Below, in pieces: positions 26,267 to 34,252 of a stretch of DNA of 64,000 bases. How positions within the stretch are numbered: position 1 is the stretch's first letter; each line of letters starts with the position of its first letter. The translations under genes were made by a program, and so were the position numbers. The stretch is from positions 2,914,001-2,978,000 of the forward strand of contig OY762937.1 of assembly GCA_963667005.1 (NCBI GenBank), in the 5' to 3' direction. The notes beneath the pieces are model-generated. The model was given only the letters and a program-made list of their open reading frames with translations, did no database searches and was not told the DNA's origin. Origin of the DNA: G963662605 sp963667005. GTDB taxonomy: Bacteria > Bacteroidota > Ignavibacteria > Ignavibacteriales > Ignavibacteriaceae.

Positions 26267-26990
26267 ACTTTTTCATGAAGCTTTCAATTTCTTTAACATT
26301 AATTACTCTATAGGAACCTACCGGTATACCATAATCGGAAAAATCTGCGAATTGCTCTCTATGTAATGTGTCTACAAATGCGCCTAATTGTGCAAACATT
26401 CTTTTCACAAAGTGATTACGTCCTTCCACGGTTGTAACTCTTACCATGGTCTTATCTTTCGATATAATATCGAGAGATGCAAATTTCGACTTTCTCTTGT
26501 CAAGGATGATTCCGTCACAAAGGCGGTGTTTTTCTTCTTCGGAAATCGCACGATGCAATTTAGCAACATACGTCCGCACAAATTTATGCGATGGATGTAA
26601 AATAAAATTTGAAAAATCGCCATCGTTGGTCAGCAACAAAACACCTGTTGTGTTCACATCCAATCTGCCGACCGGGAACACTCTTCTTCCTTTGGGAATC
26701 AGCTCTGTAACAATTTGACGGTGCTTCTCATCTTTAGTGGTTGTTACGTAGCCTTTCGGCTTATTCAATAAATAGTAAACGACTGATTCGTTCCGTAACA
26801 AATCACCGTCATAATATACTTTATCTTTAACCGGATCAACACAAAAACCAAGCTCTGTGACGATTTCTTTGTTAACCTGAATTCTGCCGTTACGTATAAG
26901 TTCATCAGCGTTGCGCCGTGAAGTTATGCCGCATTCAGCAATAAATTTATTCAGCCGGACTGTTTTCTGGCTCATTTTCCTGTTGCTCAT
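26253..26990 (-). CDS. rluB: 23S rRNA pseudouridine synthase, RluB/RsuA family
   Basis: The 245-residue protein has an N-terminal S4 RNA-binding domain (VRLNKFIAECGITSRRNADELIRNGRIQVNKE) and the catalytic domain with Asp in GRLDVNTTGVLLLTNDG. LNKPKGYVTTTKDE and VEGRNHFVKRMFAQLGAFV complete the family blocks. The target is probably large-subunit rRNA (RluB type) but RsuA and RluE/F relatives share these motifs. An alternative ATG lies 15 bases inside. Its start overlaps scpB by 44 bases. Confidence 0.9.
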   Translation of the reverse strand: MSNRKMSQKTVRLNKFIAECGITSRRNADELIRNGRIQVNKEIVTELGFCVDPVKDKVYYDGDLLRNESVVYYLLNKPKGYVTTTKDEKHRQIVTELIPKGRRVFPVGRLDVNTTGVLLLTNDGDFSNFILHPSHKFVRTYVAKLHRAISEEEKHRLCDGIILDKRKSKFASLDIISKDKTMVRVTTVEGRNHFVKRMFAQLGAFVDTLHREQFADFSDYGIPVGSYRVINVKEIESFMKKYAVK

Positions 26991-27600
26991 TTTCTATTGA
27001 TTCTTCAACTACATTCATGAGAATTTTTCTTTTCTGTTCAAGAAAATCCTCATCCTGCATGATTTCTTCAATTTCACGTGGTTTCGGTAAATCGGTTATT
27101 TTATTTAGACCGAAATACATTAAAAATTCCTGTGTCGTAACATAAAGTAAAGGACGTCCGATAGTTTCAGAACGGCCTGAAATAGTAATCAAATTTTTCT
27201 CTAAGAGAGTATTGATCGTATAATCGGAATTTACTCCACGGATACTCTCAACTTCCGGCTTGGTTATCGGCTGTTTGTATGCAATTATAGAAAGTGTTTC
27301 CAGAGCAGCCTGACTTAAGCGCCTCTTACTTTTTTCGGAAGACAAATAGCCGAGATACTTTGCATATTGCGGTTGTGTCGAGAACAAGTATCCTTCAGCA
27401 ATGCGAACAATACGGAACGATTTATCTTCCGTTTCGTAGTTTGCATTCAATCCATCAACGCATGCTTCAATATCCGCTTCGGTGATTTCCACATCTTCGC
27501 CATCAAGACCTTTAATAGCACGGATGATCTCCTGTGCTTTTAATGATTCGTCTGAAGAAAAGATCAGAGCCTCAATAACTTTTATATAAATATTATCCAT
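26947..27600 (-). CDS. scpB: segregation and condensation protein B
   Basis: ScpB is a winged-helix partner of ScpA and SMC in chromosome condensation. The 217 residues include VIEALIFSSDESLKAQEI at the N-terminus, LSQAALETLSIIAYKQPITKPEVESIRGV and IGRPLLYVTTQEFLMYFGL, all typical. An acidic, Gln/Glu-rich tail ends the chain. It overlaps scpA by 8 bases upstream and the pseudouridine synthase by 44 bases downstream, the scpA-scpB-rluB order found across bacteria. Confidence 0.94.
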   Translation of the reverse strand: MDNIYIKVIEALIFSSDESLKAQEIIRAIKGLDGEDVEITEADIEACVDGLNANYETEDKSFRIVRIAEGYLFSTQPQYAKYLGYLSSEKSKRRLSQAALETLSIIAYKQPITKPEVESIRGVNSDYTINTLLEKNLITISGRSETIGRPLLYVTTQEFLMYFGLNKITDLPKPREIEEIMQDEDFLEQKRKILMNVVEESIENEQQENEPENSPAE

Positions 27601-28312
27601 TTACAACCAGATATAATACAAAATCATTGAATTCAGAAGATTCTTTAATACCAATTTTACCCATCTTGGTTAATTCCAAAAGGGCGATGAATGTTACAAC
27701 CAATCTAATTTTCTCACGAATCTCATCTACGATACTCAAAAAATGCAGCTCTTTATGCTCTTCAAGTTTGCCAAGCACAAAATTCATCTGATCCTCTATG
27801 CTGACCGGCACTTTTTTGATTTCGTGAAAAACTTCTTTTTTTACACTATCCAGAACCGATTTAAAAACTTTCGCCAGATCGAAAACATTAACATTTTTCA
27901 GGAGTATATCATATTCCGGCGGTGCTTCTTTAGGATCTTCGCTAAAATTACCTCTAAAGGCTACTTTCCGCTGATTGGATTCAAAGAATCCCAGTTCCTC
28001 AGACATTTCCTTATACCGCTTGTATTCCAACAAACGGGCGACCAGTTCCGCACGCGGATCAATTTCGACACCCTTCTCATCTACCTCTTTCGGTAGCAGC
28101 AACCTGACTTTAATATGCATCAGCGTTGATGCCATTAAAATGAAGTCGCCTGCAATCTCCAGATCCAGAAACTTGATGAGATTAACATATTCAAGAAATT
28201 CCTGAGTGATTTTGTGAATCGGAATATCATAAATATTTAATTCATCACGTTTGATGAAAAACAAAAGCAGATCTAAAGGACCCTCAAAGTGGTCGAGGTG
28301 AATCTTATACAA
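27593..28312 (-). CDS. scpA: segregation and condensation protein A
   Basis: ScpA is the kleisin subunit that bridges SMC heads. The 239 residues open with the conserved HLDHFEGPLDLLLFFIKRDELNIYDIPI and continue with AGDFILMASTLMHIKVRLLLP. The end is a winged-helix (VTFIALLELTKMGKI). The start is TTG at 28312; an in-frame stop (TAG) lies just upstream and no ATG is available. It follows the trpS stop by 4 bases. Confidence 0.94.
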   Translation of the reverse strand: MYKIHLDHFEGPLDLLLFFIKRDELNIYDIPIHKITQEFLEYVNLIKFLDLEIAGDFILMASTLMHIKVRLLLPKEVDEKGVEIDPRAELVARLLEYKRYKEMSEELGFFESNQRKVAFRGNFSEDPKEAPPEYDILLKNVNVFDLAKVFKSVLDSVKKEVFHEIKKVPVSIEDQMNFVLGKLEEHKELHFLSIVDEIREKIRLVVTFIALLELTKMGKIGIKESSEFNDFVLYLVVNG

Positions 28313-28316
28313 AGTA

Positions 28317-29297
28317 TCAGCCTATCAACATCTTTTCACGGACTTCCTGCATTGTTGCCGCAGCAACTTTTCTTGCCCGGTTTTCGCCATCTGCGAGAAT
28401 TTCTTTTACCGTCTCTATGTTGTTTTCATAGTGCTTTCTTTTCTCGAGTATCGGATCAAGGAACTCGGAAATTTTCGCAGCACATTTCAATTTACAGTCA
28501 ACACATCCCAATTTACCACTTCTGCAATCAGCATCAATAGCCGGCACTTCATCTGGATTGAATCTTTTATGGTACGAAAACACAAGGCATACTTCCGGAT
28601 GCCCGGGATCGCCTTTGCGTAATTTCTGAGGATCGGTAACCGCTTTGCGCAGCTTCGATTTTACGGCTTCGGCATCGTCGGAAAGTAATATTGTGTTACC
28701 TAATGACTTACTCATTTTTGCATTGCCGTCAAGGCCGACCAAGCGTGAGAATTTTGTCAATAAAGGTTCCGGTTCAGGAAATACTTCGCCATACTGGTTG
28801 TTAAAACGTCGAGCCAGTTCGCGGGTGATTTCTACGTGCGGCACCTGATCTTCGCCAACAGGGACTTTCTCGCCCTTATAGAGCAATATATCAGCAGCCT
28901 GCAATACAGGGTATCCGAGGTGGCCATACACCAGGGATTCGATATCCAGATCACGCACCTGATCTTTTAATGTGGGATTTCTTTCAAGCCTGCTTACCGA
29001 AATAAGCATACTGAAAATCAGATGAAGTTCAGCATGTTCTTTAATTTTGGACTGGCGGAACATCGGGCTTTTTTCCGGGTCTAACCCGGCTGCAAGCCAA
29101 TCAATCAACATCTCAATAGAATCACGATAAATGTTTTCACTATTTAAGTTCGTTGTTAATACGTGATAGTCTGCAATGAGATGATAATTCTGATACTCGT
29201 TTTGCAGTTTAATCCAATTTTCAAGTGCGCCAACGTAATGTCCGATGTGAAGGCGTCCTGTAGGCCGCATTCCGCTAAGTATAACTTTTTTCGTCAT
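28317..29297 (-). CDS. trpS: tryptophanyl-tRNA synthetase
   Basis: This class I synthetase of 326 residues has the HIGH-type motif in GRLHIGHYVGALENW and the KMSKS motif in GNAKMSKSLGNTI. GEDQVPHVEITRELARRFN is the Trp/ATP-binding region. A short segment near the C-terminus has a Cys cluster (CRSGKLGCVDCKLKC), which occurs in a subset of TrpRS and could bind metal or an Fe-S cluster. The ATG overlaps the stop of the HNH gene. Confidence 0.96.
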   Translation of the reverse strand: MTKKVILSGMRPTGRLHIGHYVGALENWIKLQNEYQNYHLIADYHVLTTNLNSENIYRDSIEMLIDWLAAGLDPEKSPMFRQSKIKEHAELHLIFSMLISVSRLERNPTLKDQVRDLDIESLVYGHLGYPVLQAADILLYKGEKVPVGEDQVPHVEITRELARRFNNQYGEVFPEPEPLLTKFSRLVGLDGNAKMSKSLGNTILLSDDAEAVKSKLRKAVTDPQKLRKGDPGHPEVCLVFSYHKRFNPDEVPAIDADCRSGKLGCVDCKLKCAAKISEFLDPILEKRKHYENNIETVKEILADGENRARKVAAATMQEVREKMLIG

Positions 29298-29887
29298 TGA
29301 GTAAAATCCGTAATTTCATTAACAAACAAATAAGGCTTCCAATTCTCATCAACTTTACTGACAGAATTCTTAATAAACATAATATGATTAGGTACATACG
29401 CCTTATGAAGCATTTTCATCTCTGCTTCATGTGGAGTCCTGTTCCCTTTCTTATTATTACATTTGGTACATGCACATACTAAATTCTCCCATGTATCCAT
29501 GCCCCCTTTAGCTTTTGGGATAATGTGGTCAACGGTAAGAGGCAGATCACCCCGGCCGCAATACACACACTTGTAACCATCCCGTTTCAGCACATTTCTT
29601 CTTGTTAAAATTACCTGTTTATAAGGTACGCTGACGTAACGCTTTAAACGAATCACGCTAGGCCATGGAAATTCCTTAGAAATAGACCTGACAACTTTAC
29701 GGTTATCAGATGAAGTCATTTCCGCCTTTCCTAAAAAAAGCAGGGTTAGGGCTTTTTTTACGGAACAAATAGAAAGAGCCTCATAACTTTGATTAAGTAC
29801 GAGGACTCTGGCATTTAACCTTCCTGAATTTTTCTTTCGAGATTCGAATGCGCACTCCTCATCTACAAAATTGCTCAGATTTCTCAA
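29294..29887 (-). CDS. HNH endonuclease family protein
   Basis: The 197-residue protein contains the conserved N-terminal block ARVLVLNQSYEALSICSVKKAL and a full HNH domain: CVYCG, LTVDHIIPKAKGG, ENLVCACTKCNNKKGN, giving four Cys for a structural zinc and the catalytic His and Asn. This stand-alone form is widespread in cyanobacteria and the FCB group. DNA cleavage is predicted but its role is unknown; there is no restriction or mobile-element context. The start appears to be TTG at 29887; no good ribosome-binding site is seen. Overlaps trpS by 4 bases. Confidence 0.85.
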   Translation of the reverse strand: MRNLSNFVDEECAFESRKKNSGRLNARVLVLNQSYEALSICSVKKALTLLFLGKAEMTSSDNRKVVRSISKEFPWPSVIRLKRYVSVPYKQVILTRRNVLKRDGYKCVYCGRGDLPLTVDHIIPKAKGGMDTWENLVCACTKCNNKKGNRTPHEAEMKMLHKAYVPNHIMFIKNSVSKVDENWKPYLFVNEITDFTQ

Positions 29888-30033
29888 TGAGGAAAACGCT
29901 ATCCCTCGAAATGAAACATCTAACGAGCTATGTAAATAATAATTTAACCTTTAAATATAAAGATTTTTAGTGAGAATTATCAATAAAAGCAGGGCATTTG
30001 AAAGACGCTAAAGCCTTAATTAATCAGATTTTC

Positions 30034-30408
30034 TCAATTTTTCGTCACAATTGCGACGCAAATCGCGTAAGAATTGGAATGAGATAAGGAGATATTGATT
30101 TCGTACCCCAATTTCGGTAGTTCGGTCGCTGATTTCAGAAATATCACTGACGGTCTCCCCTGACTATCAATTGAGACCTCAACGGTTTGCCAATTCAATC
30201 GTTTTTGGCCTTCCGGCGGAAAAGCTTTATAGATCGCCTCTTTTGCAGCAAATCTAACCGCGTAATGCTGATATTTATTCGGCTTGGAATGGCAATACCG
30301 GATTTCATTCTCGGTAAATATTTTCTTGAGAAATGCTTCCCCGAAACGGTTTATACTGGTTTTAATTCGTTCAATTTCAATAATATCAGTTCCGATACCG
30401 GCAATCAT
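30034..30408 (-). CDS. acpS: holo-[acyl-carrier-protein] synthase
   Basis: AcpS transfers 4'-phosphopantetheine from CoA to ACP. The 124 residues have GIGTDIIEIERIKTS at the start, the Mg-binding Asp in GTDIIE, and the FAAKEAIYKAF motif carrying the catalytic Glu/Lys. The C-terminal LSHSNSYAICVAIV is typical. It lies 11 bases after the MCE gene. The 146 bases between acpS and the HNH gene hold no visible gene. Confidence 0.94.
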   Translation of the reverse strand: MIAGIGTDIIEIERIKTSINRFGEAFLKKIFTENEIRYCHSKPNKYQHYAVRFAAKEAIYKAFPPEGQKRLNWQTVEVSIDSQGRPSVIFLKSATELPKLGYEINISLSHSNSYAICVAIVTKN

Positions 30409-30419
30409 TAGGCGTCTTT

Positions 30420-31337
30420 CTAAAATAGGTCAAATTTGGCTTTTACGTTAACTCCGTCTTTTTGGAGTTGCGTGTTTAATATGGTTAGAAGTTCTTTTAA
30501 GGTCGCAAGTGTCTGCTTCAACTCCGGAACAAGGCTTTCATCATACATTACTTTTCCGAGGTTGTTCTTTTGTCCCTTGGTTTCATCAACCAGTAGATTG
30601 ATCTTCTCTATGAGAGTGGTAGTAGTTTTAGTAAGCTCTTTCAGATTTTGTACCGATTCTTTGACATCAGTTTTATTTTCCTGCATGACAGAACTGGCTT
30701 CACTAACAAGCTTGTTTGAGTTATTAATCAGGGCAGTGATTGAATTGGAATTGTGATCAACAAAACCGTTTAGCTTCACTGTAATAGTGCGTAATTCCGA
30801 CACCGTTGTCTTAACATCGGATTTCAATTTTTCATCCTGAACGATCTCTTTAATCGCTGCCAGAGACTCATTCAATGATTTTACAATTGCCGGCAGTTCA
30901 TTCACTATTGAGCCGGCGGTCTTCATCACGTACGGTACATCAGCTGAGAATTCGCCTTCCACGGGCTTGGTAATATCCATCATCTGCTCAGAATTACCCT
31001 GCTCTATTTCAACCTTTTTCCCGCCCATCAGGTCAAGCATGTCAATGCTTATTTTCGAGTCCTGACGTAATTGAACATCGGAATCGAGCGACAAGTCTAC
31101 AAGAACGCCTTGTTTGTTGTTGTTGGTAATTGCATCAACATAGCCTTTTCTAACACCATTTAGTGTTACGGGATCGCCGATTTCGAGACCTGAAACTGAA
31201 AGGAAATGAACATCAAGATGTTTTCTTGATGCTCCCAGAGAAATATTCTTAGCCCAGCCGATTACCAAAAAGAGCAATAGAATTGCCAATGTAACTGTCA
31301 GGCCAACTTTAACTTCGGTTTTTCTTTCATCTTTCAT
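30420..31337 (-). CDS. MCE/MlaD-family lipid transport protein
   Basis: The 305-residue protein has an N-terminal transmembrane helix (VGLTVTLAILLLFLVIGWAK), then one MCE domain (VHFLSVSGLEIGDPVTLNGVRKGYVDAI, about residues 42-120) and a long coiled-coil C-terminal half. MCE proteins form periplasmic hexameric rings that move phospholipids between membranes with an ABC transporter. No MlaE permease or MlaF ATPase lies next to it here. It sits between a CorC-like gene and acpS, with gaps of 10 and 11 bases. Confidence 0.87.
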   Translation of the reverse strand: MKDERKTEVKVGLTVTLAILLLFLVIGWAKNISLGASRKHLDVHFLSVSGLEIGDPVTLNGVRKGYVDAITNNNKQGVLVDLSLDSDVQLRQDSKISIDMLDLMGGKKVEIEQGNSEQMMDITKPVEGEFSADVPYVMKTAGSIVNELPAIVKSLNESLAAIKEIVQDEKLKSDVKTTVSELRTITVKLNGFVDHNSNSITALINNSNKLVSEASSVMQENKTDVKESVQNLKELTKTTTTLIEKINLLVDETKGQKNNLGKVMYDESLVPELKQTLATLKELLTILNTQLQKDGVNVKAKFDLF

Positions 31338-31347
31338 TTCACTACTC

Positions 31348-32652
31348 TTATATGCTTGATGAATTTTTTAGTTTGGCTTTTTCCGCCGCAACCAGACTGA
31401 TCTTGTTATTTTCAACTTCCCGGATAATGAACTTATAACCTTCAAACACAAAACTATCGCCGGATTTCGGGATCTGTCCAATGTATTCAAGAACCCAACC
31501 GGCAAAAGTATCGTAATTTGTATCTGAAATATCCAAATTAAGAGCCAATTCTTCAACAACTTTATCAATTGGGGTGCTGCCCAAAATCAGAATTGTTCCA
31601 TCGGCCTGTATGGTTATATCGCCAGTGCCCGCAGTGTTTTCATCGCTGATATCACCGACAATCTCCTGAATGATATCTTCTAAGGTTACTAATCCGGAAG
31701 TGCCGCCGTATTCGTCCACTACTATTGCGAGATGACTTTTCTTATCCTGAAAGTCCCGCATTAGCTCGTTAATCAGTTTCGTTTCGGGAACTATAAGCGG
31801 TTGACGAATGATACTTTTCATGTTGAAACGTGCCGGACTACTTTCGCTACTGATATATCTCAACAAATCTTTTGCGTACAATACTCCCAGAATCTCATCG
31901 AGATTATCCCTGAAAACCGGCAGCCTGCTATGTCCGGAGTTTTTTACTTCTTCGATAATCTCCTGGAACGGCTGATCAAAAGCAATCGCTTTGATATCAA
32001 CTCTATGCGTCATGATCTCCCGGACCCTGGTTGTTTTCGAGGAGACAAGACCCTGAATGATATCATGCTCCTCATCTTCCAGTGTGCCTGCTTCATGTCC
32101 GAATTTCACCATATGTGAAATTTCATCACTCACAAGAATGTATGACGAATTCTTGATGTGTAATTTAGAAAAGACAGTCTTCATAATCTCATTAACAGTC
32201 TCCGCAATTGGATAAAATATAACACTTATCCAGTACAGCGGAATTGCTGCTAATCGGGATATAAGAACCGGATTTTTGGAGGATAACACCTTGGGTGAAA
32301 TCTCACCAAAAACCAATAAGGTGAGGGTTAACACGATAACTTCAATCGTGATTGCCAGATCATCGCTAATAGAAATCTGATATCTGTGAACAAGCTGAAT
32401 AGCATAAAAAGCACTGAGGAATGATGCGACAACATTAAGCAGCGTATTTCCTATCAGAATGGTAATAAGCAGGCGTTTCGGGTACTCAAGTAACGATGCA
32501 ATATACTTATAGATAATACCGGACTTGTCATAATAATTGGCAAGTTTTTTCTTATCTAATGAAAATATTGCGACTTCAGAACCGGAAAAAAAAGCCGATC
32601 CTACAAATAAAAGCACAATTTGTATGAAGAATATTATATCGGGACCCAACAA
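31348..32652 (-). CDS. hemolysin C/CorC family transporter (CNNM domain plus CBS pair)
   Basis: The 434-residue protein has a DUF21/CNNM membrane domain (about four hydrophobic segments to residue 170, including FFSGSEVAIFSLDKKKL), a CBS pair (MTHRVDIKAIAFDQPFQEI and VPETKLINELMRDFQDKKSHLAIVVDEYGGTSGLVTLEDII) and a C-terminal CorC_HlyC domain (TFAGWVLEYIGQIPKSGD). Members are Mg/Co efflux or gliding-related proteins (GldE in Bacteroidota). The start is one of two tandem TTG codons at 32652. It is 33 bases after ssb. Confidence 0.88.
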   Translation of the reverse strand: MLGPDIIFFIQIVLLFVGSAFFSGSEVAIFSLDKKKLANYYDKSGIIYKYIASLLEYPKRLLITILIGNTLLNVVASFLSAFYAIQLVHRYQISISDDLAITIEVIVLTLTLLVFGEISPKVLSSKNPVLISRLAAIPLYWISVIFYPIAETVNEIMKTVFSKLHIKNSSYILVSDEISHMVKFGHEAGTLEDEEHDIIQGLVSSKTTRVREIMTHRVDIKAIAFDQPFQEIIEEVKNSGHSRLPVFRDNLDEILGVLYAKDLLRYISSESSPARFNMKSIIRQPLIVPETKLINELMRDFQDKKSHLAIVVDEYGGTSGLVTLEDIIQEIVGDISDENTAGTGDITIQADGTILILGSTPIDKVVEELALNLDISDTNYDTFAGWVLEYIGQIPKSGDSFVFEGYKFIIREVENNKISLVAAEKAKLKNSSSI

Positions 32653-32685
32653 ATAATTACTTTCTTAATATGTGCTTTGTTTTAA

Positions 32686-33108
32686 CTAGAATGGCAAATC
32701 ATCTTCAGGAGATGAGGATGATTCTCCGGCGCCACCTTCAGGAGCCGAGTAACTGCCCCGCGATTCTCCTCTTTCACGTGCATCAAGAGGAATAATATTC
32801 TCTGCAATAATTTCAGTTCTGTATCTCTTAATACCTTCTTTATCAGTATATTCGTCGTGTTTAATTCTACCTTCGATATATACTTTTGAACCTTTTTTCA
32901 AATTATCTTTATAAAAGTCACTCAAATTGAACGCTTTTATGTTGTGCCAGGTAGTTTCGTTAATCCAGTTACCATCTGCCCCCTTATAGCTCCTTGTTGT
33001 AGCTATAGAAAACGTTGTGATTGCTAAATTATTAGCGCCTGCAAATCGTGTCTCGGGATCACGTCCCAAATTACCAAGTAATGTCGCTTTATTTAATGAA
33101 AATGCCAT
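32686..33108 (-). CDS. ssb: single-stranded DNA-binding protein
   Basis: This 140-residue SSB has the OB-fold (NKATLLGNLGRDPETRFAGANNLAITTFSIA..TTWHNIKAF, then KKGSKVYIEGRIKHDEYTDKEG) and the acidic C-terminal tip SSPEDDLPF that binds replication partners. The GGAGG 7 bases ahead of its ATG is one of the best Shine-Dalgarno sites in the window. Its tail linker is short and Gly/Ser-rich. Confidence 0.96.
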   Translation of the reverse strand: MAFSLNKATLLGNLGRDPETRFAGANNLAITTFSIATTRSYKGADGNWINETTWHNIKAFNLSDFYKDNLKKGSKVYIEGRIKHDEYTDKEGIKRYRTEIIAENIIPLDARERGESRGSYSAPEGGAGESSSSPEDDLPF

Positions 33109-33187
33109 GATAAACCTCCGTTTATAAAAAATATAGACCTATTTAATCCCAACTAGTTTTATTTGAATATTAAATTTACTAAGAAAA

Positions 33188-33739
33188 TCAATGAATGAAA
33201 AATTGCAGTATGATATATACAATTATGAGGCAGGAAACTCCAATAACACCATAAAAGAAGTATAGATCGTAGTTACTTTTAACTTTTTGCACCGGTATAG
33301 GTAGGTCCGGTTTAGTAACTTTTTTTCTGATCAATTCGGGCTGAATCTCTATCTTATCGATAACAACAGGTTCAACTGTTTTATTCTCTACGGTATTGAT
33401 TGTTATTTCCTTTACTGGTGATGGTTCCGGTTCAGGAATGTTTGGTTTTTTCTCTTTGGTAGTTTTTAGTTTAACCTCGATGGGAACAGCTTTTGTTTCC
33501 TTGACCGGCTCAACTTTATTATGTAAAATGATATCAATTGTATCCTGAATGTATTTTTCGGATACTTCAATCCCCTTTGGATTCGAATGTAGCTTTTGAA
33601 AGTAATTTTTAAGTCTGTTATACTCCTGAGAGCATATATAACAAATTTTTAAATGATTTTGTATCTCGTTACTTAGTTCAGCATCACCAAGATTATCAAA
33701 AACCAGGTTTACATTAAAGTTGAATTCGTCGCACGTCAT
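33188..33739 (-). CDS. putative anti-sigma factor with zinc-finger-like N-terminus and C-terminal membrane helix
   Basis: The 183-residue protein has MTCDEFNFNVNLVFDNLGDAELSNEI then NHLKICYICSQEY, a His-x3-Cys-x2-Cys motif as in ZAS-type anti-sigma domains. A Pro/Glu/Lys-rich linker with several INTVENKTVEPVV-like stretches follows, and the last ~22 residues form a transmembrane helix (YFFYGVIGVSCLIIVYIIL). The ATG overlaps the TGA of the sigma-like gene by 4 bases, the arrangement of sigma/anti-sigma pairs. The linker would be exposed to the periplasm only if the protein inverts topology, so orientation is open. Confidence 0.7.
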   Translation of the reverse strand: MTCDEFNFNVNLVFDNLGDAELSNEIQNHLKICYICSQEYNRLKNYFQKLHSNPKGIEVSEKYIQDTIDIILHNKVEPVKETKAVPIEVKLKTTKEKKPNIPEPEPSPVKEITINTVENKTVEPVVIDKIEIQPELIRKKVTKPDLPIPVQKVKSNYDLYFFYGVIGVSCLIIVYIILQFFIH

Positions 33740-34233
33740 CTTTTTAACGCCTCGCTGATTCTTTTGCGGGAACCATAGATATTTTGCTGGATTTCTTCTA
33801 CATCCAATTCCGGTAAAAGATCGTGAATCTCTTCAAAACTGTAATTTTGCATGTCTCGTAAGATAAGCAGTAATCTCTCGGCAAATGAAAGTTCGCGCAA
33901 AATCCTGTCAAATTGACTTAACACGAGACTTGTTTCCTTTACCTCCTTCGGCATTTCATCATTTCTGTACATCGAAAGAATTGTATTAATAGCAATACCT
34001 TGGAACCATACCAGCAATGAACTATTCATTCGCACTTGAGCAATATTCTTCCAACCAAAATCAAACACTTCCTGCGCCACTTTGTTTGCTGCCTCTTCAG
34101 AATTGAGAATTCTAAATATCAAACCGTATACATTAGGCATGTACAATGAAATGATCTGTATGTACACCTTGAAGTTTCCGGCTTTTGCCGAGGCAATCAG
34201 ATTGCTTATATATTTACTATTTTCGTCTAACAA
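33736..34233 (-). CDS. sigma-70-family (ECF-like) protein, divergent
   Basis: The 165-residue protein has region 2-like sequence (about residues 18-85, LYMPNVYGLIFRILNSEEAANKVAQEVFDFGWKN) and a region 4-like helix-turn-helix (LSFAERLLLILRDMQNYSFEEIHDLL). In region 2 the usual acidic DVVQETF motif is NKVAQEVFDFG, and the promoter-melting part is weak, so it may be a remote ECF factor. Start is TTG at 34233. It is 19 bases downstream of the large GH13 gene and coupled to the zinc-finger protein after it. Confidence 0.7.
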   Translation of the reverse strand: MLDENSKYISNLIASAKAGNFKVYIQIISLYMPNVYGLIFRILNSEEAANKVAQEVFDFGWKNIAQVRMNSSLLVWFQGIAINTILSMYRNDEMPKEVKETSLVLSQFDRILRELSFAERLLLILRDMQNYSFEEIHDLLPELDVEEIQQNIYGSRKRISEALKR

Positions 34234-34252
34234 TTTCTGCTACGACCTAAAA

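Noticed and set aside
29294..29887. Homing endonuclease or restriction enzyme
   Set aside because: There is no intron, intein, methylase or repeat around the HNH gene; it is joined to trpS by a 4-base overlap, like a resident gene.
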